64,000 nucleotides of DNA. Source: Pipra filicauda. Taxonomy: Eukaryota > Chordata > Aves > Passeriformes > Pipridae. Shown one piece after another: positions 40,092 to 53,000 of the stretch. Location: NCBI RefSeq assembly GCF_003945595.2, contig NW_024103452.1, positions 3,305,493 through 3,369,492 of the forward strand, read 5' to 3'. The translations under genes and the position numbers were made by a program. Under the pieces are notes generated by a model. The model did no database searches and had not been told where the DNA came from. It saw nothing but the letters and a program-made list of their open reading frames with translations. How positions within the stretch are numbered: the stretch's first letter is position 1; each line of letters opens with the position of its first letter.

Positions 40092-40756
40092 TCAGATATG
40101 AATCACAGAATCCCAGAATTGTAAGGCAAGGGACCATTCCAACTCCTCTGCCAAGGCAGGGTCACCTAGAGCAGCTGATACAGGAACACGTCCAGGTGGG
40201 TTTTGAACGTCTCCAGAGAGGGAGATTCCATGACCTCCCTGGGCAAGCAGCCTGTTCCAGTATTCTGACACCCTCAATGTAAAGTTCTTCCTCATGTTGA
40301 GGTGGAATTTCTTGTGTTTCAGTTTATGGCCATTGCTCCTCGTCCTGTTGCTGGGCACCACCAAAAAGAGTCTGGCATCACCCTCTTGGCACCTGGCCTT
40401 GAGGTATTTATATGCATTAAGGAGATCCCCTCTCAGTCTCCTCTTCTCTAGACTAAACAGGACCAGCTCTGTCAAGAGATAAGAGAGATGGTAAGATAAG
40501 AGAGATGGTCCAGACCTCTAATCATCTTTGTGGCCCTCTACTCTATCGACTCCAGTCCCTTCTTCCCTTTCTTGTACTGAGGAGCCCAAAGTTGGACACA
40601 ACACTCCAGATATGACCTCAGTAGGACCAAATAGTGGGGGAGGATCACCTTCTTCGACCAGTTGGTCACACTTTTCCCAATACACCCCAGGATACCACTG
40701 GCCCTCCTGGCACCCAGGATGCACTGCCAGCTCATAGTCAACTTGTCATCCACCAA
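40092..40756 (-). pseudogene. CR1 reverse transcriptase C-terminal remnant
   Basis: This remnant of CR1 ORF2 is broken into two frames. The upstream part (40756 down to about 40540) contains VDDKLTMSWQC, GCIGKSV, ILPHY and VQLWAPQYKK, and ends at an in-frame TAG. The downstream part (40475 down to 40092) contains ELVLFSLEKRRLRGDL and NGHKLKHKKFHL. A 17-bp-period tandem duplication at 40477-40509 lies between them and shifts the frame. The catalytic RT core is missing. Confidence 0.88.
40477..40509. repeat. 17-bp-period tandem duplication in CR1
   Basis: AGATAAGAGAGATGGT occurs at 40477-40492 and again, identical, at 40494-40509, separated by one A. It interrupts the CR1 coding frame and so arose after insertion, probably by replication slippage. 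Confidence 0.9.
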
Positions 40757-40850
40757 GAGCCAGGTCCTTCCTTGCAGAGCTGCTCTCTATTTTATCAACC
40801 AATACTGCTACCTGGGGTTATTCTTCTGCAGCTGCAGTACCCTTCCTTGT

Positions 40851-41375
40851 TTATGTATAAAAATTAAATTTAATATTTTACCTTGGGGGGTTTTGAAAAT
40901 TAGATAAAAAACTGGAGGATCTAAGAGATCAAAATTTTCCTTTCCCCCATGCACACCACTTACTCTTTTTGGGGGAAGTGAACTCTTAATACTGAACATG
41001 ACACTGTGTAATGGAAATACTGATTTGCCCAAATAGAAATAAAGCAGAGATCCACTCATGCAGTAGAGAAATACTCTAAAGAAAAGACTTCAACCGCTTT
41101 TTTAGAACTGGAATTCAATTATGAGTCGTCAGTGTGGATACAATAAGCCATAAAGCCCAGGTATCCCATATGTTGTTTGTTCAATGCCCATGGCCACAGC
41201 TGAGGTGTGGGACCAGCAGCTCTGCTCACCCAAGGCCCCTCTAAGCCGTACTAGGTGTTGGGTGAGTAGGCTCTGAGTGCGCACACCCAAGAGTCATCGG
41301 TGGGCTTACCTGGAGTGGGACAGACCTTTACTTCTGGATTTATTGTAACAGGCTTTATTGTAACTGAACTGTTAG
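40851..41375. other. Spacer between two CR1 copies
   Basis: Unrecognised sequence. The part at 41160-41330 is richer in G and C. An imperfect 15-bp tandem pair (GGATTTATTGTAACA then GGCTTTATTGTAACT) lies at 41336-41365. No gene is supported. Confidence 0.5.
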
Positions 41376-41640
41376 GAATAATAGAATGGCTTGGATTGGA
41401 AGGAACTTTAAAGATCATCTCATTCCAATCCCTTTGCAGTGAGCAGGGACACCTTCCACTAGACCAAGTTACTCAGAGCCCCATCCAATCTGACCTTGAA
41501 CACTTGCAGAAACGGGGTATTTACAACTTCTCCTGGTAACCTGTTCCAGTGCCTCACCACGTTCACAGTAAAGAATTTTACTGTGCAGTTTTTTAACAGT
41601 CTCTTTTCTAAAAGCAAACTAACAAACAAGCAAACTGGAA
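41376..41640 (-). mobile_element. CR1 LINE, short 3' fragment
   Basis: The plus strand reads AATAATAGAATGGCTTGGAT then GGAAGGAACTTTAAAGATCATC, the complement of the classical CR1 3'UTR. The minus strand encodes FFTVNVVRHWNRLPGEVV and LQVFKVRLDGAL, the last residues of the CR1 reverse transcriptase. Truncation is close to 41640. Confidence 0.95.
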
Positions 41641-44023
41641 GAGTGATTTCATAGTCTTTACCTATCAAGTCACAAACATGACATCAGAGTTGTTGGATAC
41701 CTCATCAGCTTTCCTTACACTGCACTCTAATTTCAAGAACTGTCAGGCTTCATTTGTGGATTACATCAGATCTCTGTACTTCATGCAAAACAAAATACAT
41801 TTATTTCCTCAGATGTATTAGAGACAAATAATTAGCTTTGGAAAGTAACGGGAATATGACTGGAGTATTTCCTTTACAATCTTTGTAATACGGGTGGAAT
41901 TGTTACAAAGAACAAAGCTCACATTGTTTCATCAAAATTTTTGTAGTTATTTAATATTCTTGTAAAAGTTTGATAGGTCACCAAGTGTCACATTTGCCCT
42001 GAGATGTGATGTCATAGTGATTCAAATAGGTATTTACTGATAATGTTACCATTTGTGGAAATTACTTCAAAGTTCTCACAAAGAACACACTTTGTCCTAC
42101 GTATTTTTATCTTTTTTTTTTGGCATGAGGAAAATTGCAATAGGTTATTTTGAGAGTTTAAGGTATTCTTAAAACCAGTACTTTTTAGACTTCTTTTTTT
42201 TAAGAAAAATGCAGCCCCCAAAAAAAGTAGTGAAGTCAAAATTAGCAGACATCACTCAAGCATAAAGTAGCTTCAAAAAGGAGCATAACAGAACTCCCAC
42301 TGTAGACAGCAATGTATTAGCTGTTAAATACTTTTATTCAGTGAAAGTGATTAAACACATACTTGGCTTCATGCATGCACAGTGTTGCCCCCAGCAATAC
42401 AAGTTCTAAATTTAAATCAGTTGCTTCAGTTCTATGATTTTCAGACAATTGACTGCGACAATTGTTTGGTGGAGCAACCAGATGGCCCTACTAGAAACCT
42501 CAGAAAGCTTTTCCATAAATACCATTTCTACTTTCAGAACAAATGTTTCTTGAATTTCTGCAATCAGAAATTAAAATGAGACTTGTGTCCTTCAATTATT
42601 ATAACTACTATTAGTGACACAAAAGATGGAAAGAGACAGCCTGCTACATATATTCTACCTCTATCAATCACAGTTACTGAGTCAAAAGGACAATCAGTTG
42701 TTAGTTTCTTTGGCATAGTATTACCATCCATACCAGTGTAATAAACAGACAAAAATTCAGCTTTACTCTGTTTGGGAGACAAAAATAAGAAAAAAGAACA
42801 CATAATTTTCTTCTCATATCCGTAATTTATAACTGTACAGACTTAAATTCATGTTTTACTAATTGAAATACATTTTAAGAATTACATTCAAAAAGTGGTT
42901 TTTCTTGTCAAGTTCTATCATGCTTTCTTAAGGTTAAGTCAACAATAGTGGAACCCAAGATGAAAGATAAATCACCTTTAAAAATATTAATCATGAATTG
43001 TAAGAAAACATGAGACAAAATATCAATGAAGTCACTTAAAAAATATTCAGATCATTTTATAGTCTGCATCTGGTTCTATTTCATATAAATGCAAGTTGGA
43101 CATCTATAACCTCTGGGTTAGTAACAGATGCTGTCATGAAGTTGATAATTTTTACATTAGCAAAAGCTAAACAGAGTAATTCCAGGCCACCCAGTGCTTC
43201 CAAAAGGCCTGGCACGGCCAAAGATTCCATTGCACTGTGCAAAACTATATCCAGACATGCTAGAAATACTTTTAAGATTTTATTATTGTGGCTTTAATTA
43301 TGAATTTCATCTATCAGGTTTTCTTCTGACCAGTGGTGAGCAATATCTTCAGATTCAGAGGGTGGCTCTGCTGTGTGTTCGTGTGCAGAAATGTTTGAGG
43401 GATGCCTGCAGTCACTGCAAGCAGCACTGCTGAGCTGCACTGCTCAGAGGACCCTGCACGGGCTGGGAAGGAAGAGAAATGAGTCAGGTATGCAGGTGGC
43501 TAAGAACAATCACCACTGTCCTAAATGACACAATGGATCATATGGATTCCAGCCTCACTGGACACCAGTATGAACCTCAGAGTCACTGCTTGTGCACTGC
43601 ACACCATGCTTCACCCACAGTGTCTGGCATCTCATGGATTTATATACTTGGACAACTCTTGCTGCCATTAGCCTAGAGAAAGAGCAGCTATTTTTTTCTA
43701 TTCTGGTCAAGATTCTTCCAAAGAGTGGTTACTATCCTTAATAAAGTATGTCTGCTTTTCAGAAGTGGTTAATCCTTCAATCCCTTCTTTCACTTTCAGT
43801 TCTAAAAGGGAAATATTTGGCACTCTTGAAAATACAAACTCTTCCTTAAGTGCATTATGCTGCACAACAGCGCCAGAAAAAAACTTCAAAACAACAGTAT
43901 AGGACAATTTTAAGCTTTTAACTTTGGACAAACAGACTTTTAAGAGGACAGTTCATCTATCACAAGCAACATTATAACAAGAAATCAAATCTCTATCTAC
44001 AGTTTAAATACAACCTCACTGAT
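41641..44023. other. Intergenic, no gene seen
   Basis: AT-rich sequence between CR1 copies with no exon or RNA gene recognised. Confidence 0.5.
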
Positions 44024-44360
44024 AGAGAATTATAGAATTTTTAAGCTTGGGAAAGAACTCTAAGGTCATTAAGTCCAACTGCTAACCCACCACCTCCATG
44101 TTCACCACTAAACCATGTCTCCAAATGCTACTTCCACATGTCTTTCAAATACCTCCAGGGATAGTGACTCAACCACTTCCCTGGGCAGCCCGTTTCAATG
44201 CTTGACAACCCTTTTGGTGAAGGATTTTTTCCTAATATACAACCTAAACCTCCTCTGGTGCAACTTGAGGCTAATTCCTCTCCTTTTGTCACTTGCTACC
44301 AGGTAGAATAGACTGACCCCCACTTGCTACAACCTGCTTTCAGGTAGTTGTAGAGTCTGA
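44024..44360 (-). mobile_element. CR1 LINE, diverged 3' fragment
   Basis: The plus strand runs from GAGAATTATAGAATTTTTAAG through AACTCTAAGGTCATTAAGTCC to segments matching the complement of the CR1 ORF2 end. It is more diverged than the copies at 40-42 kb but has the same order of landmarks. Both ends are approximate. Confidence 0.88.
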
Positions 44361-47282
44361 AATATGCATATAGAGCAATATACTGCTGATTGAACCACTT
44401 TGTGCTTCCCATTTGCTCAGAATTTAAATTAGCTGTTTGATTCATCAAGTTTCAATTTAATTTTACCAAGAATTAAATCTATGTCTGATAACCTATAAAA
44501 CCATAGCTATGAAGTTCCCTATAGTTTTAATAAAAGATTCTGTAACTATTAGAAAAAGCTTATGCCCAGTACAACACTCATTTAATGTTGCACTTCAAAA
44601 TGATACAGGTTCATTATATACACGACGTAAACTCTGGGGGGGGAAAAAGAAAACAGTGCAGAAAGATACTAATATGAAACAACGACAATTACTGTGTTTC
44701 CTAATGGCAGTCGATTCAATCACACATATTTTTTGCTACTTTTTAAAGGATTTATAACGTGGATGTTCTGTGTTGGGTGGGTAGGTTTAGTGAGAAAAAA
44801 AAAAAAGCAAACAGGAAAACAAAATGATTCCACTTTTATCACTGTCATTGTTATCTGCACTGTTTTGGAACTTGATTCTGGGATCCACTGGAGTGTGTAA
44901 ATCCGATGAATTGCAGGCAAAAGTCTGAACTATGGTGAAGGCAGTCCAGGGTTAGTTACAGGAGGGTGAATGCAGTTGAGCTATAAAATACAGCATTACA
45001 CACTATTCTGTTATTTTTAAATGGCTATTAAAGCTATTACTTAAAAAACCCCAAAAACTCTCTAATCTCTCCGGTAACAGAATATCCATTTACGTGAGAC
45101 AACTTCTGGAAGCAATAAAGGTGCCTATCTGTGAAATGCCCAGGATAGGTTTTCATTTAGAAAAAGACCATTTTCTATTTAAGACATTTCACTCAACTAG
45201 AGACTCTAAAAGATCAAATATCACGCTATAGGTTCTCCTTCATGCTCTGCAAAGGAGGCCTTACACACAAGCTGCTTTAAAGCACAGTTCTACTGATGTC
45301 ATCTGCCAGAGAAAAGCACAGTGGGGCTCTTTGACCTTGGAAAGCAAAGCACACTGGCAGGTTGCTAGAAGCCCGTGGGTAGTATCTAAAAGGCATACAA
45401 ATATTTATGTCCATTGTATATTTTCCCCTAAAACCCTAATACCTCAAAATCTTAGCTTAACACCTAAATTCCCCAAGAGGTGTTGAAGCATTTGAAAGCT
45501 ATTCTCTCTAACTTGCCATTTTTCTCAGTGAAATTTTAGGCATCTGAAAAATCAGATATTATGTAGCTAATTGATTTTCCTGCTGTTAATAGAGGGAGAC
45601 AGAGAAACAGATAGACCAGTTTGTTCCACTTAGGTGCATGACTCTTCCCAGCACTCCCAGGGAGTTACCAGGCAGTGCTGGCATTGTCTGGCATTCACCT
45701 CAGTGGGGTGGATGCACCTTGGGGAGAGCAGGAGGCACTACTGTGGTGTCAGATGTGCACTCTCTGCAGGCTGTTGTGGTTACAATTTACTTTTCTCTTG
45801 GCCATGTTACCCACAATTCTGGTTGCACAGCAAGTCAGAAAAGGAAAACTATCAACTGTACCAAGAGCTGACACTTAAAGCAAATGCCCAGCTGAAATAC
45901 AAGCAATCTTGTACTGTCTGTCACAACTGTTCTTCCTGCTCCTGCCTCAGCTACAGAACTATGCAAAATTGGATATGATCACAAGTACTTAGGGAATTTG
46001 TGGCTGGATCAATGAGCCACACATTTTCCAAGCCATAAAATAGTCTACTAAAACCAAAGATGGGGCTCAGTATTACTTCCTATTCCTAAGTGCTTAGGTT
46101 TAAGCACAATTGCTTTCCTTGTCGATGGGGAGATTTTCCGCTCGCTGAAAATTAAGAATTTGTTTTAAAGTTTGAAACTGTATGACTTGCTAGATTAGAA
46201 TTTGGTATAAATATTAAAAAAAAAAAAAATCATAAAAAAGAAAACTCAAGTGATTAATGACATAAATACCATTTTCAGAAATGTCCCAGAAGTATTGTCT
46301 AATTTCAGAATCCCAAATCATAGCACCTAAGAACTCTCTAGACCTTTGAGTTCTACCTACCTCTTCATTTCTTCTAATTCCGTAATGAAATAATAACAAT
46401 TTCTAAAAAATAAAATAAAATTTAAAAGGTAAAAGAAAAGCTTAAAGCTGCTTACTCTTCTCATTTCAGACATTTCTTTTACACTCTGATGGCAAGACCA
46501 TTCCAGGTAGCCATCTAACTTGTAGGCTAGATTTCATTGCTACCTCTGTATGTAAGTGCTCAGATTCCCTCTCCCACTGATACCCTCAGTCTAAAGAAAG
46601 ATTAGAACCAGATTTTACACTTTTGAGACAAGTACTGTAAGTGGAAGCACATGATGAAAAGGATGAGTAACATCCCCTTCACCATCACCACTATCTCCCC
46701 TCTGCCTTGGAAGGAATCCAGTGTTGGTTCAGACTGTGCTGCAACCACAGTCACCAAACAAACTCCTCTCAGAATCTGGAATTTGGCATCTATTCCACTG
46801 TGTCTGCTTAACAATGACTGTTAAAGCAGACATAAGGCTGTAGCATTCTCTGGTAGCTAAAAGCCTAGATTTCACATCTGCCTCACCATAGGAGGAATTT
46901 ACTAAGCCCAGACCTTGATCCTAGGAACAAGTTTGATACAGCAAAACAGAAGAATAAACTTTTGTGTTAATATATCTCCGCTGCTTGGTCTGTCTTTCAG
47001 TAAATTGAACATCTTCATGCCTCAATTTCAATAGAAAGGTTGTTCGTGCAAATGCAACTTCAAGAATACCCTCAGTGGCTGGTCATCAGAATAGTCCTCC
47101 CTTCTCCATGTCTATATGGCATGGATCCCCACTGCTCCTGGGAACATAGACGTCTAGTGCTCACCTAGTGAATCCCACTGCACATGATTTAGCTCCTGGT
47201 TCTCAAAGTTTCCTTGCCTGTTATTTCCATGACTGGAATTCCCAAAAGATGTTAAAAGCAAATCCTACCATTATATGGAGGT

Positions 47283-47391
47283 GGTTTTTTTGCTTGTTTG
47301 TTTGTTTTTGTTTGGTTTTTGTTAGTTTTTAGTTGTTTTTTTTTTTGTTGTGGTTCTTTGTCTGTTTGTTTGGTTTGGTTTGGCTTGTTTT
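47283..47391. repeat. T/G-rich low-complexity tract
   Basis: About 110 bases are almost only T and G on the plus strand, mostly TTTG and TTTGG units with a run of T near 47336-47346. On the minus strand it reads as an A/C-rich tract. It may be a degraded retroposon tail or a simple repeat. No associated element is seen. Confidence 0.85.
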
Positions 47392-50019
47392 CAGACTACA
47401 GGCTAGCAGGACAGGAGAATGCTCCTAATTTCCAGGCCATTTGAAATTAGTTATTACACTATCTTTCTAGGTAAAGTGGATCTTCACTGTCTACAATTTT
47501 CTCTTAGAGCTAATTGATTCCTGAAGACACTAGAGCTTATATGGCAAAATGACTAACCCGTACCATAATGAGCAGTAACTGCTTGGACTCTCAAAATAGC
47601 TTAAGGAATAATACATGCTAACCACACATATCAAAACGTTGTGCTATTAGTCATTGTTACAGGCATGTTAATTACTCTTTCCATAGTGTGTATATTATAA
47701 TGCTCAAAAAATTTATTTTTTAATAATCAAGCCACAAAATGGAGACTGAGATCACAAGAGTCTGGGTTACAAGAGCCTGAACTAAAGCCACAAAAGTTAA
47801 AATGGAAATTCTGAACGAGATTCCATTCCCAATCCATGTGTTTTATTTTGTTTATGAAATAACTAATTCAGTCGCTGAAAAAAAAAATTGAAAGATTTTC
47901 TTGAAAAGGAAGAGTGAATACCACTGAAGCCCTATATTTCATATTTCTTTCTCAAAACAGCTGTCAGAAAACAGCAGCACTAAGAACCCACTAAAAAACA
48001 AACAAACATGAAAGTAATGGATAAAGTAGCAGATGAAGCTTTTACTTAATGTGATAATTCCTCTCTTTGAAAAGGCATACAACTAAAACAGCAGTAGAAA
48101 AGTCTTTTTAAGAATTCACCTTCCAATCAGTAAGGCAGGTGGTCAAAGCCTGGCTAGGACCAGCACCATGTGTAGCCAGTTCCTAAACTCTGCTCACTGC
48201 AGAGTGAACTCATGAGTAATTGACAACTACAGTTATGTGAGGCAAATCAAAAACGTGCTTATCAAGGGAAACACTTATTACCAAGTTCAAATATCTGTTC
48301 ACACAATATGGGTTGCACACTGCAGATCTAGTCAAGAAAATATTTGTAAGATCCAGAGATAAAAAAAGAGGTTCAAAACCCCAAAAGAAAGAGAGGTGTG
48401 GGTGTTCTGTTGAAAGGGGAGACTTCACTTAAAGGTGTCTGGGTTTCTGAACAAGATTTCAAAAGGAAAAGTCAATTTCTGAGAATGATATTCTCAATTA
48501 GGAAAAGAGAGAAATTATTGTATGTATGAAACATGTAGAATAAACACAGACTTCAGATCATTTTCTTGAAAAAGACTCATTTTCTTTCCCTCCTTCCCCC
48601 ATATACACTTTGGGAACAAAAGCTCCTAATAGACTATTGGAAAGAGAGACATTGGTTTCAAGGTCTTTTGCAACAGGCAGAGAAAATGTACCATTTAGGG
48701 TGGGCGTTTAGATCAGTCAAGCATTACAAGGAGCACTGGACTAATAGATGTGACAGTGAAGGGTTTTTATAACATCCGTGTTATAAAATGTCTTGATTTC
48801 TGTAGATGGCGAGTAGCAACTGAGCTGCATTGGACAGTGTGAAGTCATCTCTCAAAATAATACAATATAACAGGTCAAGTGCATTTTGCTTTGATTTGCA
48901 CAAGGGATGAATATAGAATATCTCACTGCAGTGCAGCCATTCCCATATCGAACTAATGAAGTCAAAGATGCCTGTAAGTTCCAGAACTGTGAGGGAGAAA
49001 TTTGGTGTTTTCCAAGAGTATCAGCTCCTGTACTTGATGACTAGTGTATTGTAATATAGAATTTAAACTAAAAGTCTACCACGAATGGATTTGGGGCTTT
49101 TATTTATTTCTACATCTCAATGGCAGTCAGCATACAGAAAACATGATATAGTGAGTTCAGCATGTGGGGACAATCATGTAGTTAGGAAGCAATGTTTAAT
49201 CTAGTTGAGGCCAGTAATCTCTGGATGTTGATGGACAGTGTCATGCACTGCCTTGTAGCATTTCCACATGGGCGATCTGTTGCTCCGCAGCATTAGAATC
49301 TGCATTTGACTTCTTATTCTCTTATCTACTCCTCAGGGATTCAGTAAATCCATCAGAATTTTACAACTGCCATTCTCTCTGGGCTGTGACACATATGCAG
49401 CCAAGGATTAAAATCAGGCTTCTAAAGCAGTTGCCACTTGCAGCCTCTGCCCTGCTCTTCTGACAGAGATTGGCAGTGCCACCGCAGGAAGTCTGAAAAC
49501 CCAGCAAAGTACCTTCTGCACACCCCAAGCCTATTTATTAAGGTACATAGATCCACTTGGAATATAATGCTTAGCTAAGAACAGCAGCAGGACAGAAACT
49601 GACTCATAAATCATGCAGCAATCTTGGTCAGAAGTGGGGCAACAACTTGGGCAGGACCCATCTGAGCCATCTGATTTTATTCTGCTTCTCCATGTCAATG
49701 AACCCTTGGACTTCATCAGTGTTTACAAGTTAGGAAAAGGCAATTCCTAAAGCAATTGTTTCAGGACAACAGGGATACTTCAGATGCTTTGCAGATTCTG
49801 ATTTTACTTAGAGCTTTACAGACTCAGTTTTCATTGGTTAGATTATTTTTTCCCCACTTTATTTGAAATTTTCACAGTCACTGCTACACATCCTTTTCTG
49901 AACCCTATGAAAAACTCTGTTAAGTCCCTGTCTTCGCTCTCTCCAGACACTTGGGTGCAATTTTATAGCAAACTCAGAAGTACTATATAGTAAATAATGT
50001 AGGCTCTTATTTACAAGTT

Positions 50020-50025
50020 TTTATT
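50020..50025 (-). terminator. CACNA2D1: Secondary AATAAA, CACNA2D1
   Basis: A second minus-strand AATAAA lies about 50 bases beyond the main signal. It could serve as a backup or be unused. Confidence 0.35.
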
Positions 50026-50049
50026 ATACAGAGCGAACAATCAAAATAG

Positions 50050-53000
50050 TCATTGACTTTAAATGATAAACTTTTATTCTGAATATACTGGTTTTGCACA
50101 ATAATTAACACAACGGTTCTAGGATTATAAACTTTTTATATCATTATTGTACAAATTTTTACAAAAAATTATTTTTCCAGGCTTGTCAAGTTCCACAAAA
50201 GTGTCAAGAGAACACAAGAAAAGGGAGAAAGACCTGCTTGCCTTGTAAGAGCAACCAAGTCTTTTTCTGCAGAAACGCACACTGAGCATTTCAATAAAAA
50301 TATCCCAGAAAGCATGATCCAGACATTCCATACAACACAAGAAGAGAAGACAGCTTTGTCAGATCACAATCGCAATTTCATGGCATCTGAACAAGACAGT
50401 ATCCCTTTAGCCTCAGTGAAATATATCTTCAAGATGATGTTTTCCTTTTAAATCATAAACAGGACAGATGCAAGTAGCTGGGAAGAGGGTGAGGCTAACT
50501 TTTCAAAACTCTTGAACTGTTTTCAGACACTTTGTTTTAATATTTTACAATAGTGTACAATGAGTATTAACAATATTAACATTGTGGTATGAACAAAATA
50601 ATAATAAATCTGGCCTTTTCTAAAGGCTTGAATGTCTGATGAAGACAGGGTAAAATTTATCCTAAGGAAGGAGTTATTAAGATTTCACCTTCAGTCGACA
50701 TTCCAAAAACACCAGAGTGCATTGTAGTGCCTTGTAGGCACTAATATATTTCTTAATAACCAGTGTTCCAAATTTTAAGGTTCAATGGGACTGAGGTGGT
50801 GTTTTGGAATTCTTACTAAGCAAGTTTTCTGAGTTTATGTGTTAATGAGAACAAAAGGTCTTAACGTCTCTTCAGTGACACCAAAACACTCTCAACCACA
50901 GCAAGTAACACTTGGGTTGTGAAGGTCACTTAAAAGGGATACTGCCTGTTTAAAACCAGTAAGGCCAGTTTTTAAGTTAGTAAAAGGAATATTGTAGGAA
51001 AACTTACAAATGGCAGCAACATTGTTGTTTTTGTCAAGTTAAGCAGTAAAGCCTCAAGCATTAGAAACATGAAAAAGATCATACTAAAATCTTAAAGGTA
51101 CAGGACCTAAAAATCTTGTCAATCAAACCTGCTATGTTATGTTAAAAACCTGTTACAAATATGGACCACGGTCAGTGTTTTGGCAGTAATGCTGGTTGTT
51201 TAAATGAAAAACTAAAAAGAAACCTTTCATGTTAAGTCCTCAGATCACGTTTTGCACAGCACCATGCTGTAACAACTTTAATGGTGGTTATTTGTCAGAC
51301 ATACAATACGCTGCATGACTTCTGTGTTAACCAAACCAATCCCAACAGTTCCCTTAATGCTATTTAAAGGATTTGAGCAAATATCAACAGAGCTTTTTAT
51401 CTGGCTTACAATTTTTTACAATATGTTGTAATTTGAAAATATCTCAATTTAAAGCCTAAGATCAAGTTTCTTCTTTCAAAGACAAGAGAAGACAACTATG
51501 ATGCATTATGTAAGGGTAAGGACACCCTTCTGCATGAGAATTTGTATTTATTTATGTGAGTTATTTCTGTCGACTGGTGTTCACATTTTGTGATAGCCAA
51601 AATTCACATTGCATTTTCCATCTGTGTTTTGAAATTTGCAGATATCAGGGTAGTGTATTTTAAAAAAATCTTGACCATCACTTGGATATAAATATAAAAT
51701 TTTAAAGTATTTAAAATAATATTTTTTAAAGTATTGAGTTTTATGGGGACAGAGAGCCAGATCCTGAATTTTTAATTAGATGGGTATTGTGACTGGAAGG
51801 CTAAGTGTTTATAAGAAACATTATTCTCCAGGTCATATAGAGGGGCAGAGGAGAGGAACAAAGGACATTTTCCTCTTCTGATCACCCAAGAGGGCTATGT
51901 GTCTGCATGGCAGGAGCTTCTCTCTCCTTTTGCATTTGAGTAATTTAAGGGAAGTGGATTGAGAGCAAGACCCACAGACGTTTTCTGTGGCACCATGACT
52001 TTGTGCCTTCTCTTTTTATGCCTACAGATTTTAATAAAAAGTTTAATAAGTAACTGCAAATACGCCCTGCCAGCACAACCCTTGCCAGTGTTAAATAGTG
52101 TAACTTGTCCATGAAGGGTTTCTTTTGGGAAGCTAAATGAAAACTATAGAGAACTTAATATACCAACAATCTTTCAAGAATTAAAAAGAGCAAAATGCAA
52201 ACGAATGTGTCTTTTAACTAACCTTAGAGTAAAAGCTATGAATGCAGTAAGTATTGGCCTATTCCTACAAAACTTGTTCTTCCCATAAAATGTGAATTGA
52301 TCACGTCAAGGAAAAATACAGGATGCAGTCTTGGCATTAAAACCACTTAAACCAATTTTTGTATCAGGTGGTAACTGGTGACAGGGTGAAGAGAAGTACA
52401 GCAATATGACTGAAAGAAGAGCTTCAAGTTTATCTTCACCCATACTATCAACATTAGCTCACCTTCCCTGAGGAGGACCTGAAGTCATCCATGACATTAT
52501 TAGAGACATTTTTTTTAAAAAGCTAAATTTGATCACTGAATAAAAGGTCAGGATTTATTTTTCCTCACTCACTGTGTTCCCAAACATGAGAAAATACATA
52601 GCTGGAGCCAAGGTACATGAGAAACAATGAACCAGCCATGAGTACAAGTACAGTAGATGTCTGATCTTTCAAGCCATGCCATGGCTTTGAGGAGTTTCTT
52701 CAGTTTTCATAGGATATTAATGCATGACCAATCATTTTTTTAAGCTTTTGGCATGATCAAAATTATATCAATCAATTGTCAGAATATACATACCAATGTT
52801 TTGCATTCTATAATTTTTTTAAAGAGCTAGTGTATTGTGCCATGTTAATATTTGCATATTGCAGTTGTTAGCAGAACTGTACAATACCAGCAGAGTTGCA
52901 CATTCATTGGTTTAGCTGTCTTGCAATACTGTTTAGTTTTGAAAACTTAGAAAAAAAAAGCGCAAATCATATTTTGCATCAACACTATGCTACACTGTAA

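Larger units (their letters stand above)
40071..40850 (-). mobile_element. CR1 LINE, 5'-truncated, longest copy
   Basis: This is the best CR1 copy in the window, about 780 bp. The plus strand starts with repeated AGAATCACAGAATT-type units, the complement of the CR1 3' microsatellite tail. The minus strand encodes the end of the CR1 reverse transcriptase (VDDKLTMS, then RATKMIRGLDHLSY, LFSLEKRRLRGDL, NGHKLKHKKFHL, EYWNRL). The 5' end is truncated near 40850. The modest divergence and the avian-type tail are the main grounds for calling the organism a bird. Confidence 0.95.
44361..50049. other. Intergenic downstream of CACNA2D1
   Basis: About 5.7 kb between the last CR1 and the inferred CACNA2D1 polyadenylation site. 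The only recognised element is the T/G-rich tract at 47283-47391. Frames such as 114 codons at 45634-45978 overlap others in different frames and resemble nothing known. Confidence 0.5.

Noticed and set aside
1..50049. Exons of HGF, the neighbour of CACNA2D1 in mammals
   Set aside because: I looked for its signal-peptide exon and for kringle-type cysteine patterns and saw none. It may lie beyond the left edge.
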